A stretch of 64,000 bases of DNA from Diogma glabrata (taxonomy: Eukaryota > Arthropoda > Insecta > Diptera > Cylindrotomidae): assembly GCA_963693315.1 (NCBI GenBank), contig OY856186.1:461173558-461237557 (forward strand), given 5' to 3'. The position numbers were made by a program, and so were the translations under genes. Numbering within the stretch: the first letter of the stretch is position 1; every line of letters starts with the position of its first letter. The notes under the pieces were generated by a model. That model did no database searches and was not told the origin of the DNA. It saw nothing but the letters and a program-made list of their open reading frames with translations. Below are positions 33,353 to 45,119 of this stretch, in pieces.

Positions 33353-34370
33353 GATTTTTGGAATTTTGAAAAAAGTTTGTATTTGTGATTTTGTAAGAAT
33401 TATTGGAAAATTTTTAAATTTTTGATTTTATTATAATTTTTGGAATTTTGAAAAAAGTTTAAATTTTTAATATTATTATAATTTTTGCAATATTTTTAGA
33501 ATTTTGGAAAAAGTTTGAATTTTTGAATTCTTAAGAATTTTTGAAATATTATTAGAATTTAGAAAAAGCTTAAATATTTGATTTTATTCGAATTTTTGGA
33601 ATTATGAAAAAAGTTTTAATTTTTGATTTTGTTATAATTTTTGCAAATTTTCAGAATTTATGAAAAAAGTTTAAATATTTGATTTTGTAATAGTTTTTGG
33701 AATATTTTTAGAATTTTGAAAAAAGTTTGATTTTTTTTAATTTTTACAATTTTTTGGAATTTTGAGAGAAATATGAATTTGTGATTTGGTAATATTTTCT
33801 CGAAACGAATTCTCGAATTCTTAAGAATTTTTGAAATATTATTAGAATTTAGAAAAAGCTTAAATATTTGATTTTATTCGAATTTTTGGAATTATGAAAA
33901 AAGTTTTAATTTTTGATTTTGTTATAATTTTTGCAAATTTTCAGAATTTATGAAAAAAGTTTAAATATTTGATTTTGTAATAGTTTTTGGAATATTTTTA
34001 GAATTTTGAAAAAAGTTTGATTTTTTTTAATTTTTACAATTTTTTGGAATTTTGAGAGAAATATGAATTTGTGATTTGGTAATATTTTCTCGAAACGCTA
34101 AATGGAGAGGTTTTTGAGTAGTTTGCTGATTGTATAATCTTTTCACTAAATTATATTAATTTATGATCTGTTATAATTTTCCGGCAACGTATTGATGTTT
34201 CGTGTTAGTTTTGTAATAAATTTCTAAACAGAGATAAAAAAATACATGTACTTTAACAAAGAGTTATGTTTATTGTACATCGCTGCCCAAAACTAAAAAC
34301 AATGACCTCATAAAAGTTTTAAGCCGAAAACTATATCTTGAAGTCTTGATCACAGAGCTTGAGATTTCAG
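33353..34370. repeat. AT-rich phased repeat, with a 290-bp tandem duplication (related copy 45850-46590)
   Basis: A degenerate phased array of TTTTTGATTTT, GGAATTTTGAAAAAAGTTT-like words. The block starting at GAATTCTTAAGAATTT (33525) is repeated almost exactly at 33815, so 290 bp were duplicated recently. 34098-34370 continues with words shared with 46330-46590 (TTTTTGAGTAGTTTGCTG, ATCGCTGCCCAAAACTAAAA). Confidence 0.85.
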
Positions 34371-34536
34371 CACCTCCATATTTTACGAATCAGTAAACAT
34401 CCAAAATCAGCTGATCGTGCAAAAAAAGACTTGCATATAAATATATAAAGCAAAACTTAGTTTCTGCAAAAAAAAAGAAAGAAACATTATTAACGTTTAA
34501 TAAATTGGTGTCGAATTATTTGTATGTTAACTCAAT

Positions 34537-35635
34537 ACACACGTGAAATCAGCAAAAAACATGCAATTTTGGAAATGAGGTTTTAATTTTGTATATTTAG
34601 GTATTGGAATTCATTGACATCAATAAAAATTTTTTTCTGCGTTATGAGTTTTTTTTTTACCCTGTCTTAAGATACAGGGTGATGAAAAATCAAAAAATTG
34701 CTCGATCCTAGTGTATTGAAATGGCTCTACAGTCAAAACTACTGAGCTGATTTAATGTTATATAGCTCAAAATGGAGGTATTGGAACAGAGCTAATCAAA
34801 ATAATAACTCACATTATATGACCTTGAACACTTTCTTTTAGAAAAATAACGGTAAAAAATTCAAATTCGATTTTCTAGAAATGCGTATTTTTAAAATTTT
34901 TGATTTTTTAATATGTGAAAAGTACTAACATTTTATAAAAAATTCAGGAGGGGAAAATTTGTTTTTTTTATTAATTTTATTGCAACACGCCTTAAAATTT
35001 TTCATCATAAAAAAAAGTGGAGTTAAAAAATGAAGTTTTTTTTGGATTTACATATGTATATGTTTTTATAATAAATTTTTAATTTTAACTCAAAATAAAT
35101 ATTTTACACATTTTTTATCATTTATTTAATTTTACATTACTAAATTCCGTTGAGTTAGAATAACGTCTAGCTAAGATTGATTCATCATTTGTAGGAATGT
35201 ATGAATGATATCCGCGTGTTCCAGGAATTGTTTTTAAATTGGCGTATCTATCAGCTAGTTGGTTTCGTTTTGCAAACAAAGAAATTCCTCTGCATTCTGT
35301 CACTATATGGCAGTGGTGAGTGAGTGATCTCAACAGTTTGACTGTTTGCAGACATAATGAATTTGACTTCATCCGAACACTGCTGATGAAGATATTTATA
35401 AAAAACAACGAGATCAGAAATATGTATTTATTTTGAAATAATATATTTATTTTGAGTTAAAATTAAAAATTTGTTATAAAAACATATATGTAAATCCAAA
35501 AAAAACTGTTCATTTTTTAACTCTACTTTTTTTTATGATGAAAAATTTTAAGGCGTGTTGCAATAAAATTAATTAAAAAAAATAAAAAATTTTCCCCTCC
35601 TGAATTTTTTATAAAATGTTAGTAACATATGTACC
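34537..35635 (-). mobile_element. Foldback DNA transposon, left part (right end at 52526-52911)
   Basis: Left arm 34537-35100, small core, then a right arm that begins at 35440, runs to 35626 and resumes at 52535-52911. The arm words CTGTCTTAAGATACAGGG, CTACAGTCAAAACTACTGA and CGATTTTCTAGAAATGCG near 34650-34880 have complements at 52560-52800. The outer ends match as ACACGTGAAATCAGCAA (34540) and TTGCTGATATCACGTGT (52887-52903). A 9-bp duplication (ATATGTACC, 35627-35635 and 52526-52534) brackets a 16.9-kb insertion in the right arm. Without it the element would be about 1.5 kb. Confidence 0.85.
35118..35408 (-). pseudogene. Transposase C-terminal remnant (IPGTRGYHSY motif)
   Basis: The minus-strand frame in the core of the foldback element reads LKTIPGTRGYHSYIPTND and ARRYSNSTEF. 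From memory, an IPGTR-x-x-H block ends the same group of transposon proteins that carry the SQYKN and SHGxGPCDG blocks seen at 11672-12574. The remnant is therefore likely the tail of a transposase, the rest being lost as the element became non-autonomous. It has no other visible domain. Confidence 0.5.
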
Positions 35636-35840
35636 AGAGCACTGCACAAATAGTAATAATTTACTCGTAATTATTGCAAATACTCAAATTATTTGTATTT
35701 GTTATTGTACTCAAAAAATACGTTCAAAGAAAAATGAAACAGAGAAAATGTTATACTCAACTGAAATTATATTTGAAAAAAATATCTTTGAATGTAGAGT
35801 ATTTACGAATACTTTATATAAAAACTACTATACTTATAAC

Positions 35841-37528
35841 CAGGGTTGTTAATATACACGTATAAAACGTTTTATACGTTACACGTATAATACGTAACGT
35901 ATAAAACGTATAAAACGTATATAACGTATATAACGTATAAAACGTATAATACGATTTTGTTTTTGAAATTCATTCGTAAAAAATTAGAAATACTTCTTAC
36001 TTTAGATATTAATTATAATTTTAGTAAAAGTATATATATTTTAGTAAAAATATAATTACGTAGTTTCAAATTATTTATATATTTTATAATTTATAACAAA
36101 AACTATTTAAATTCTAGATGTTATTTGAATGTATATTTTTATACTTTATACGAAAGACTATGTTACTGTACATTAAACTGGTTAATAATTTTTAATTCAC
36201 TAGATTTGAAGAGATTTTTTTGAGATTTTTTTTAGCACTTAAGCTCAAGCAATTAAATTATTTTTGAATTTTTCAACACGTATACTATATGATTTTCTTT
36301 CATTTTAATTCCAACATTTACTTAATGGGAAACATTTTGGATTAGAAACATTTGGCTCATGAACTTAATTATTTGGCATCATGAAATGTTATTGAATATA
36401 TAAAATATGGTTCAATCCAACTTCAGCTCCAGAATAAATGTCGTTTTTTTTCATAGCAGTTAGGGAAATTATTAGAGATTATTAGAGAGATGTTTTTAAA
36501 AAATTTTGTTGTGTGAATCCGGGTTGCACCACTTCCAATTAATAGACACAGTTTGAAAATAACAGGTTCTTGCAGATCAAATCTTTTTTTATACAAAAGT
36601 TGTAATAGTTAAAATATGTATTTACGTCAAACGAAAAAGTTTAGTGAGAAGACTATTGAGTAAGTTCAATTTTGGTCATTGATGAATAAATAATAGGTAT
36701 GGTTGGAAATGTCAAATTATTGCAGACTAAATTTGTTTTGAAAACAAATAATTATATTTTGAAAAGAAGCATTTACGTTAAATGTGGAAGTTTTCTGAAC
36801 TAATAGGAATAGTTGGGTCAGAAATTATCATGACGACTCTATATTTTCTAAAGCAACTGTTCCTATTAGTCCAGAAATCTAGGCTTTATAAATATTAAAT
36901 ATCACGAGTACGATGAATAATACGCCCGCGATAATGTTATATAATTAGTATATTACATATCTAGAGTTGTAAATTGCATTTTACATGCGAGGGAAAATTT
37001 TGCGCACGAGACGCGTAGCGCCGAGTGCAGTATCTTCACGAGCATGGAAAATGCTTTACAACTCGAGATTTGTTATATACTTTTTCTACGACTTTGTTTT
37101 AATGCCCAAACGCATATAATTACTTGAAAAAATGAACTACTGATTATAAATTAAATGCAAATAGTTTACAAATTGTGATAGGCTTTGCATTATTCTGTGT
37201 CAAAATGAATTGAAATATTTAATTTTAAAAAAATCAAATTTTTCTTTCAATAAAAATTTTTCTTTTTATTAAAAGCATGCGGTAATATATATATGAAAAT
37301 CCATTACCGCACGCTTTTTTTTACTTACCGCACGCTATTTGAAATAACCAATTTACATGTCATGGATAGTGTGATGTAATTTATAATTTACTGTGATAGG
37401 AGTAGAAAAATGTATTTTTATTTATTAAGGATTTTACTTTCATACGGTATAAAACGTAAATAATTGTGTGTTTTATACTGTACGTTTTATACGTACGTAT
37501 AATACGTGTTTTATACGTTACAACCCTG
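35841..37528. mobile_element. hAT-type non-autonomous transposon
   Basis: Ends CAGGGTTGTTAATATACACG and GTTTTATACGTTACAACCCTG-type (right end ...TTACAACCCTG) are inverted; CAGGGTT ends are typical of hAT elements. An 8-bp flank CTTATAAC (35833-35840) against CGTATAAC (37529-37536) fits an hAT target duplication with one mismatch. Subterminal regions are arrays of CGTATAAAACGT-like words on both sides. It has no coding frame and contains palindrome H1 (36947-37080). Confidence 0.9.
36947..37080. repeat. Palindrome H1 (inside hAT element)
   Basis: Near-perfect arms, for example AGAGTTGTAAATTGCATTTT with AAAATGCTTTACAACTCGAG, around a GC-rich loop that holds GACGCGTAGCGCCGAG. Similar palindromes are H2 at 44640-44777 and H3 at 54131-54265. 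Confidence 0.8.
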
Positions 37529-37631
37529 CGTATAACTGGTGATTAAAAAGGATTTGGTTTTGTTAAAATTTGTATTTGAGGTATTTGGATGTATTTGAAT
37601 GTATTTGAATGTACTTAGAGTACAAAAATAA

Positions 37632-37918
37632 TAGGCGCGTTCCATTGAAAATCAAACTTACTCAAATTTGCTTTGATCTACTCTACCTCGAACAAGTTGT
37701 GTAGTTGAAAAGCAGTTTAATTTTCGATTTTATTTAGATCGGTTATAAACTTGTTTTGGTATTTTTAATAATAAAATGGACCAGTTAGATCTAAATATCA
37801 GCCCAAAATAAAAAAAATTAATAATAATAAAATAGTCTTGTTTTTTTTGAAAACTTCCATTTGTGATCTACTCAAAAGCTGCTTTGAGCAGCTATTTTGT
37901 TCCAAAGGAACGCACGTA
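37632..37918. mobile_element. MITE-like element with GCGTTCC ends
   Basis: Imperfect inverted ends GGCGCGTTCCATTGAAAAT and ATTTTGTTCCAAAGGAACGC. TAAT lies on both flanks and may be a target duplication. Internal pairs TTTGATCTACTC with GTGATCTACTCAAA are in the same orientation. No coding capacity. Confidence 0.55.
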
Positions 37919-38062
37919 ATGATGTTCAGTAGTCGTTATCTGGATGAAAGTTTTTAGATTATATCTGCAATATATTAAAAACAATTCAAATTTTGGATGT
38001 GTTTGGACATTGGATGTATTTAGAAAAGAGAAAAGGAGATACCTCTCAATACCTGGTACAGG

Positions 38063-38170
38063 TACACTGACAATAGTAGCGAGATATCACTAGCAATGGT
38101 GATATCTTAGGGACGCTGGCGTATGAACATGTATTCAGTCAACGGTAGCACCCTGAATCTTAGCTATGTA
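38063..38170 (+). repeat. ~110-bp structured repeat, copy A (B 46958-47065, C 59212-59315)
   Basis: The three copies align over the whole length. Invariant blocks include CACTG-CAATAGTAG, GAGATATCACTAGC, GGTATC or GATATCTTAGG, ACGGTAGCACC and CTTAG-TATG. Two hairpins (GATATCAC with GTGATATC, and GCTGGCGT with AACGGTAGC) and an outer ATAG/CTAT pair suggest a branched fold. No reading frame, tRNA box or known ribozyme core was seen. Confidence 0.7.
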
Positions 38171-38255
38171 GTGTGAATGTACTTTGAATATGTAAAATGT
38201 ATGGGTAGTTTAAAAAGAATTTATTGTAAGGAAAAAAAAACTGAGTACTCAAATA

Positions 38256-41200
38256 TTTTTTTTTTTTTTTTTTTATTCAAAGTTAGGCATGTTTAGTGTT
38301 AATTATAATAAATTATAAATTAACGTCTCTGAATATCCGAAGATACCATGCCAACTAGGGATAAGAATGGAATGCAAATTAAGATTCTCTGAGAAATTTA
38401 TGAACGTTAACTTTAAAGCCTTGAGGATTAAATTCATCAGGGAAAACCCAGGAAGGTAAGGCGTTCCAAAGATGAGAGACTCTGTTGAAAAAGTCACATT
38501 GGAAGGCTACAGTTCTACACCTAATTATTTGAACTGTAAAGGGATGCGCTGCTACGTTTCCTCTGGTGTGACGCGAAAGGTTTGCTGATTTAGGTAAAAT
38601 CGATTTGATCTCTTCAGAAGCTCGTTCATCCATAATATATTTATAAAATATAGTCAAATCAGCAACATTTCTTCTGTGCTGTAAGGAATCAAGACCGTTA
38701 GTAAGACTTGGGTTACCAATGAGTTTAATAGCTCTACGCTGTACAGAATCAAGGCAGTTGAGACTACTCAAGTAAGCTCCACCCCATATGTGAGAACAGT
38801 ATTCCATGCAGGGACGTATAAAAGATTTATAAACTAAAAGAAGTTGTTCGCTATCGAAAAACTTACGACATCGCCCCAAAAATCCTAACTTTTGAACAGC
38901 ATTCTTAGCCAGATTAAAAATATGAGAATTCCACTTCATATTATTTTCAATCTCAACTCCTAGAAGTCTGACAGAGTCATTCTCTAAAAGATTTTTGGGG
39001 CCAAACGTTAATGGAAAAGGATTGGGTGTCGTTATCCTAGAAAAATGACAAACCTGTGTTTTGCTTGTATTGAATTCAACACTGTTAGCAATACCCCAAT
39101 CCATAATTGTTTTAAGATCAGTGTTAAGGGAATCTATCAATTTTGACCTACACTCACTAAGCGCTAAGGGTGTATATAATTTAAGTGCTTCATGAGACGC
39201 ATGTAGCGTGCTATCATCAGCAAAACTATGTATAGGATGAACCGTTGAGTCCAACAAATCATTAATATAGATAAGAAAAAGAGTTGGTGACAAAGCGGAA
39301 CCCTGAGGAACTCCTGCATTAGTTGAAAAAGTATTCGATGATACACCGTCAACATTGACCCGAAATTTTCGATCAGATATAAAGCTCTGTATCCAAGATA
39401 TAAGCTGCTCGTCTAAACCATAGGATCTCAATTTGAATATAAGGTTGTTGTGCCAAACTTTGTCAAATGCCTTGGAAATATCAAGAGCAACACCGAATGT
39501 TTCTCCAAAGTTTTCAAGCGACTTGTTCCAGATATGAGTGACAAAAGACAGCAAATCTCCCGTCGCTCTTCCTTTTCGAAATCCATATTGTCTCTCATTA
39601 ATTAATTTGGAAGACTCTAAGAAGCTCATTAAATTAAAATTGACATATTTCTCAAAAATTTTAGCAACTACCGATAAAATTGAAATGGGTCTGTAATTCG
39701 TAGGATCAGTCTTACTGCCCTTTTTTGAAACTGGCTGTACACTAGCCATTTTCCAAATTTCAGGAAAAATTCCTTTCTTATATGACAAATAGAAGATTTT
39801 AGTGAGGATTGGTGCTAGCTCCCTAGCAAATGTTTTAAGTATAATCGGAGGAATAAAATCAGGGCCTGTTGCCTTGTTAGTATTGATTTTTAAAAGCATT
39901 TTTCGAACAATGTTTTTCCGAAAAATTATCCGCCTCATTTTATAAGAAACTTTAGAAATAGGTTTAGGTTGGAAATTAGGTTCTTTTAAAGTAGAATTTA
40001 AAGAGAAATAATGCCCAAGCAAATTAGCTTTCTCTTTTGGATCAATGATAGGGACATCTCTATTAACAAGAGGCGGTAGGGAAGATTTACAAAAGTTGCT
40101 TTGGACAGCCTTTGCGGCTTTATAGAAATTGCGTGAACCAGTCGGATGTTCTGCGAATTTAGATGCTTTTTTCCTATTAAATAGATGTTTCTCTTCATCT
40201 ATTAACTTACGACATAAATTTCTCTCTTTACGGTACTGTCTAAGGTTTTCATCGGTTTTGTTTTGATTCAACTTTCGAAAAGCCTTTTTTTTAACTTTTA
40301 TAGCTTTTTTGCATTTACTAGAAAACCATAGATCAGTTTTCGGAATGATCAATTTATTAGGAATAAATCTGTGCATACCATCAATTACAGTTTCGGAAAA
40401 ATTTGATGCAGCTATGTCTGGGTCTTGGCCGGTAAGGCAATAGCGTTTCCAAGGAAAACATCTAAAAAAACTTTTAAGTCCTTGCCAATCCGCAGCTTTG
40501 TAATCCCAAACATTGCGTGGATTCGCTTTAAATTGTTTTGGAATTTGTATATTTAGTTGTGTGGAGATCAAATTATGATCTGAACCACCCAATAGTTCTG
40601 ATATTTTAAATTGAACCAGATATGGATCGTTTGTCAAAAATAAATCGAGCAAATTACTACTTTGACCAGGAATGTCAGGAACTCTGGTTGGCTGGTCTAT
40701 TATTTGAGTAAAATTGTGATAAAGAGCAAACAACTCAGCCTGTCTACCAACCTCGTCAGTTTTAGAGCTGTGTGTAAGCCATTCTTTATTGTGGACATTA
40801 AAATCTCCAAGAACTATAAACTTTGCATTAGGATACTCAACCAACCTATCTATCTTCTCAGATAAGTCATGAAATAAATTAGAGTTCTCAGGTGAATTAG
40901 GTGAACGGTAAAGTCCAAAGACAAACAGCGTTTGACTTGGGCAACTAATTTTTAGTGACACCATATTGTGAAATTTTGCATTTAATTCAAATTTATTTAA
41001 TCTCACATATGGTATAGTATCCCTAATATAAGCACAAACCCCATGCTTAGTGTAGAATGAGGATTCAAGTTCATAATTGGGACAAAGGTATTTGTTTTTA
41101 TCTAAGGTCACAGCACGCGCACTGATTTATTTATTTAGCGTATGGTTTTTTTTGTGACACACCAAAAAATTAAACTTAAAAATAGGTAGACTCTTCTATG

Positions 41201-42787
41201 AAATCTACCTAAAACAATACATGGATACACATTAAATGAACTTACAATCGATTTGATTGCGCGTCTTTTAAGTAAAAATTAAAAAGTTAAATATTTGAAC
41301 ATTGAGCAGTACATTTGAACATTAGATGTTTACATCGAGCGAGTCTATCCATGCTACTACATCGGGAGTTGCCAGATGGATGTCTGAGATGTTGCCATTG
41401 TAACGTCGAATTGGACACACAGTTGCAATGTGTTTTATAGTTTGTTGTGGAGCGCCGCAGTCACACTCAGGGGACTCTGAAATGCCCCACTTGTAGAAAG
41501 AATCAGCACAACGTCCATGATTCGTTCTTATTCGGTTTAATGTAGTCCAGGTATGACGTGGCAAATCGAAACCAGGTTGGGTAGAAGTCGGGTTAGTAAT
41601 AGAAAGGCCAGTTGTGTTGTAATGTTGCCAGGAGGTGTCCCAGGCATCCAAGATATTAAAATCAGTTGCCAGCAGATTGCTGGCAGTTTTATGTGGAGGC
41701 TTTCTTGACTTCAATCGACAACGAGTGTGGTCACCGTAATATTCGTGCAAGGGTAACGTGGTGTTGTTAGTTACCTTTTTATGTTCACGCATGAGAGCAT
41801 TCGAGCGTCTGAGTGCAGGTGGAGCGATATTGCTTAACACAGGGAGCCAAGGTAAAGGGGTGGATCTGATAGTACCACTTATAGTACGCATCGTAGCATG
41901 CAGCTGGCAGTCAACTTTTTGAGTATGTGTGCTATTCAACCAGACTGGTGCGCCATACTCAGCCACTGAGTAAACCAGACTTAGAGCAGTTGTTCGGAGG
42001 GTAGCTGGAGTAGCACCCCATGTAGAGCCTGCCAGTTTGTGCAATATATTGTTTCTCGTTTTAAGTTTTTGTGACGTATTTTCTAGGTGGAGTTTAAAAG
42101 AAAGAGTTCTATCGAGAGTAATGCCCAGGTACTTTGGCTGTTGATTGTATTTAATGACAGTGCCGTTAAATAACACTGATAGTTCGTGTTTTGCCAGTTT
42201 GTTGTTTAAGTGGAAACAGGAGCTCTCGGTTTTACTTAGATTGGGAAATAAACTCCACGTTCGAAAATAGTCATTCATTATCGCTAGGTCAGTTGAGAGC
42301 AAATCCTCCAAAACACCCATGTCTTTGTTTTGAGTGGCCAGGGTCCAATCATCAGCGTAACCAAATTTCTTTGATGTTGTGTCAGGAATGTCATGAATGT
42401 ACAGATTAAAAAGTAATGGCGCCAGGACGGAACCCTGTGGTAAACCATTGTTAAGCATTTTAGACCTTTTAGACCTACTGCAGGAATTATTTAGATGAAC
42501 TTTGAATACACGATTACTCAGCATGTTGTTAATTAAACGCGAGATGGTGCTACAAGGTATTGCATTGAACAGCTTATATATAATCCCAATTCGCCAGACC
42601 GTGTCATATGCTGCAGTAAGATCGATGAATACTGCGCATGTTTTTAGTTGTTTTTGATACGCGCACTGATAATCGTTTCCGTTAAAAACAAAATATCAGG
42701 TTTCATAGTTTCACGAAAAAGATGGACTGAATTAAGGTTTATATTCAATCCTCTTATGTTCGCATAGCTGATAGATAATTTTGCCAT
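38256..42787 (-). pseudogene. Jockey-like LINE, endonuclease-RT ORF split by another LINE
   Basis: The long minus-strand frame 41111-38379 gives endonuclease (GDFN at 102-105, SDHN at 177-180), then RT with VALDISKAFDKVWHN, GVPQGSALSPTLFLIYINDL and SFADDSTL, and a long C-terminal region. The start of the endonuclease lies at 42787-42671 (ANIRGLN, then DILFLTET-like), on the far side of the LINE at 41127-42658. Together the gene spans about 950 codons with only that interruption. The poly-T run at 38256-38274 is the poly-A tail. No ORF1 was found upstream (42790-43450), so the copy is 5' truncated or lacks it. Fragments of the same family are at 7336-7690. Confidence 0.93.
41127..42658 (-). 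pseudogene. 5'-truncated LINE inserted into the Jockey-like LINE
   Basis: Minus-strand frame 42524-41322 (400 codons), extended upstream in frame to about 42655 with an RT first-Asp block (AVFIDLTAAYDTVW). It shows LPQGSVLAPLLFNLY and YADD at 56-59, a long post-RT region and a C-terminal Cys/His motif (ECDCGAPQQTIKHIATVC). The reading frame seems open to its stop, so the copy is young, but the N-terminal half of RT and the endonuclease are missing. It is flanked by ACGCGCACTGAT at 41115-41126 and 42659-42670, a 12-bp target duplication, and ends in a TAAA-type tail. Confidence 0.93.
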
Positions 42788-42789
42788 TT

Positions 42790-43452
42790 TAATTCATAGA
42801 GAAATATCAATGAAAAACATACATACGAAAACCACAATAATGCGAAAACAAACAAAGTCAAATTGAAATTGAAATTGACTACTTCAACAGCTGGACAACC
42901 TGAATCTAAGTCTAGGTTCACTGTTAAAATCGACAATTAAAATTATGAAATTGTAAACAAAATATTATTTTAGAAACATCAAAACAAGATGTAACTCAAA
43001 GACAGGAAACTATACATAAAGTGTACTTAAAACCTGTTATTGAGTCAACAAGACCACAAGAAAACTAACAACAAAACTAATAAAATAACTAGAATTCTAC
43101 ATAAAAATAAATAAAATAAAAATTTGAATGATAAGAAAAACTTATCTGAATTAATTTTTTTTTTGCAAAATATTCTTATCCTATCCCTTATAATTTTCTT
43201 TCACTTATTGTTTCTTTTCAATATTTTTTCGGTCAAAATTTTTTTTAGAAAATCCTTACCTAAAAAACAAAAAGAAAAATTATTAATATGTATTGTATTC
43301 CCGAAAAAGTAAACAATTATTCTAAAATAATAATTTAAAATAATAATTTGATATAAAAAAATTAAATTCGATAAAAATTGTAAATAAAAAAATTGACAGC
43401 AACAAAATTAAACAACGTCTTCTTGCAACCGCTACTTTGATTGACAGATTTT
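42790..43452. other. AT-rich region upstream of the LINE, nothing recognised
   Basis: May hold the 5' UTR of the minus-strand LINE. No ORF1-like frame, zinc knuckle or terminal repeat was seen. Confidence 0.4.
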
Positions 43453-43605
43453 AATATTTGAAGTATTATTATTTATTTGGGAGTACAGAAACTTTTTGAG
43501 AAAGTATGAAAAACGAATAATTATCCCTAATGGATCATATGTACCGTTATAGTTATTGATTAAGCAATGGGATTTAAACATGGACATAAATTCAACTAGG
43601 CCGTC

Positions 43606-43808
43606 CGTCACAACCGACGAAATCTAGAACACGGCTGAAGGGATTTTAAAAATTTTGGGTTGCTAAAAATAGGCACATTCAATGGTAAGAGCCGAAAGGA
43701 CGATGTGTTCGATAACTGTAACGGAAGTGTGTCAAAAAAATCGTCAAGTGTGTCAAAACAAGGAAATTTGCATATTTTTTGCTTAAAAAACGTTCATTTT
43801 AAGTGATA
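43606..43808. repeat. Dispersed repeat, copy 2 (copy 1 at 288-463)
   Basis: Shares CGTCACAACCGACG, CCGAAAGGACGATG and GGAAATTTGCATATT with copy 1 in the same order. It follows the left TIR directly, so copy 1 at the window's left edge may belong to another member of this element. Confidence 0.7.
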
Positions 43809-44639
43809 ATGAGTAGGAACAAAGAATGTGGAGAAATTTGGATGGTCGGGATTAGTATGTGAGATCAAATCTAGATTATAGCATTAAGAGTTTGTCAAAA
43901 AAATGTTGTCAAGTGTGTCAAAAGAAAGATTTTTATTTATTTTCAGCCAATTTTTTGGAAAAAAATAATAGTACATTATATAACAAGGTTAAGATGTAAG
44001 CTATTATTGACCGAGAACTTTTAGATCCTGAGGCGCGTAGTGTCGAGGGATATACACACTTAAAAAAGTTACTGCAACTTTTAATACAAGCTTTGCAATA
44101 TGAGTTATGTATAGCAAGTTATTATTAAATTGCAAAGCAAATGCTGCATTAAAACTAATTCTAATGCAAAACCACAAATTTTAGTACAACTCTACCATCA
44201 TAATTTATTTTTTATACTAATGGTAGAAGTTTGAAAACATCGACATTGACACAAGCTTTGCATTGTTTTATAATGGAGACTTCCGTAGGATCTATATGTG
44301 TAGCAATTTGCATTACATATCCAGCTTATTTTTAACTGTGTAATGTTCGAGGTCTATATTAGTCTTTTCAACTGAGGTATATATAGAACTTTTTTAACTA
44401 CTAACACTAATTATTATATTTGCTTTGATTAGATTTTGATATCAGTCATTTTCCATTTCATTTTTTAAATATCTTAAAATATCAAGTAGCCTGGAAGTTT
44501 AGTTTCATACAAATAAAACGAAACAAAGAAATGCAATTATTATTTGTTTGAGTTTTTTGTTCATTTCATTTAAAAATAAAAGACAATTTGTCATTATTAA
44601 CCTAGGTAATTTTTTGTTATTATTATTGACCTAGATTGA

Positions 44640-44777
44640 GAATAGTAGATTCTTGTATGAGTTGAGAATGATGGCAATTCTTCACGAGGATGAAGTTTCC
44701 CGAAACGAGCGTAGCGAGTGTAGAGAATCATCCGAGTGAAGAATTGCCATCATCCTATGCGAATACAAGATGCTATT
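44640..44777. repeat. Palindrome H2 (inside the 4-kb TIR element)
   Basis: Arms ATGATGGCAATTCTTCACGA and its complement GTGAAGAATTGCCATCAT, outer pair TCTTGTAT with ATACAAGA, and a loop with ACGAGCGTAGCGAGTG. Compare H1 and H3. Confidence 0.85.
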
Positions 44778-45119
44778 TTATCCACGACTTCAAAATATTT
44801 CGATTGATTTCCAGTTTGCCTGCTAAAGTTTTTATCACCATATTGAAAAACATACATCATAGATAGCATAGAAAAACTTTTTTATTTTATATTTTATATA
44901 TGTATTGTTCTCGTTTTAACCTTTTGATATTACTATACCAACAAATGAAGTTTTTAATTTGTTAGGGGAATATTTAATAAAGTATAGAACTGTTGAAGAA
45001 TTTTATTATAATCACTAGTTGTGGAGCAGTGGAAAGCATATATTCTTTAGTAGTCGGGGATTAAAATTACTTCTCATTAGGGCATTCGAGTAAATAATGA
45101 CTATTTCTCAAGTTAGTAG

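Noticed and set aside
35616..35865. Two overlapping small ORFs at the start of the 16.9-kb insert
   Set aside because: Low-complexity Lys/Ile/Tyr composition and no motif; they also run into the hAT element.
38063..38170. Hammerhead ribozyme or tRNA-derived SINE
   Set aside because: No CTGATGA and GAAA core, and no A-box or B-box promoter words, were found in any of the three copies.
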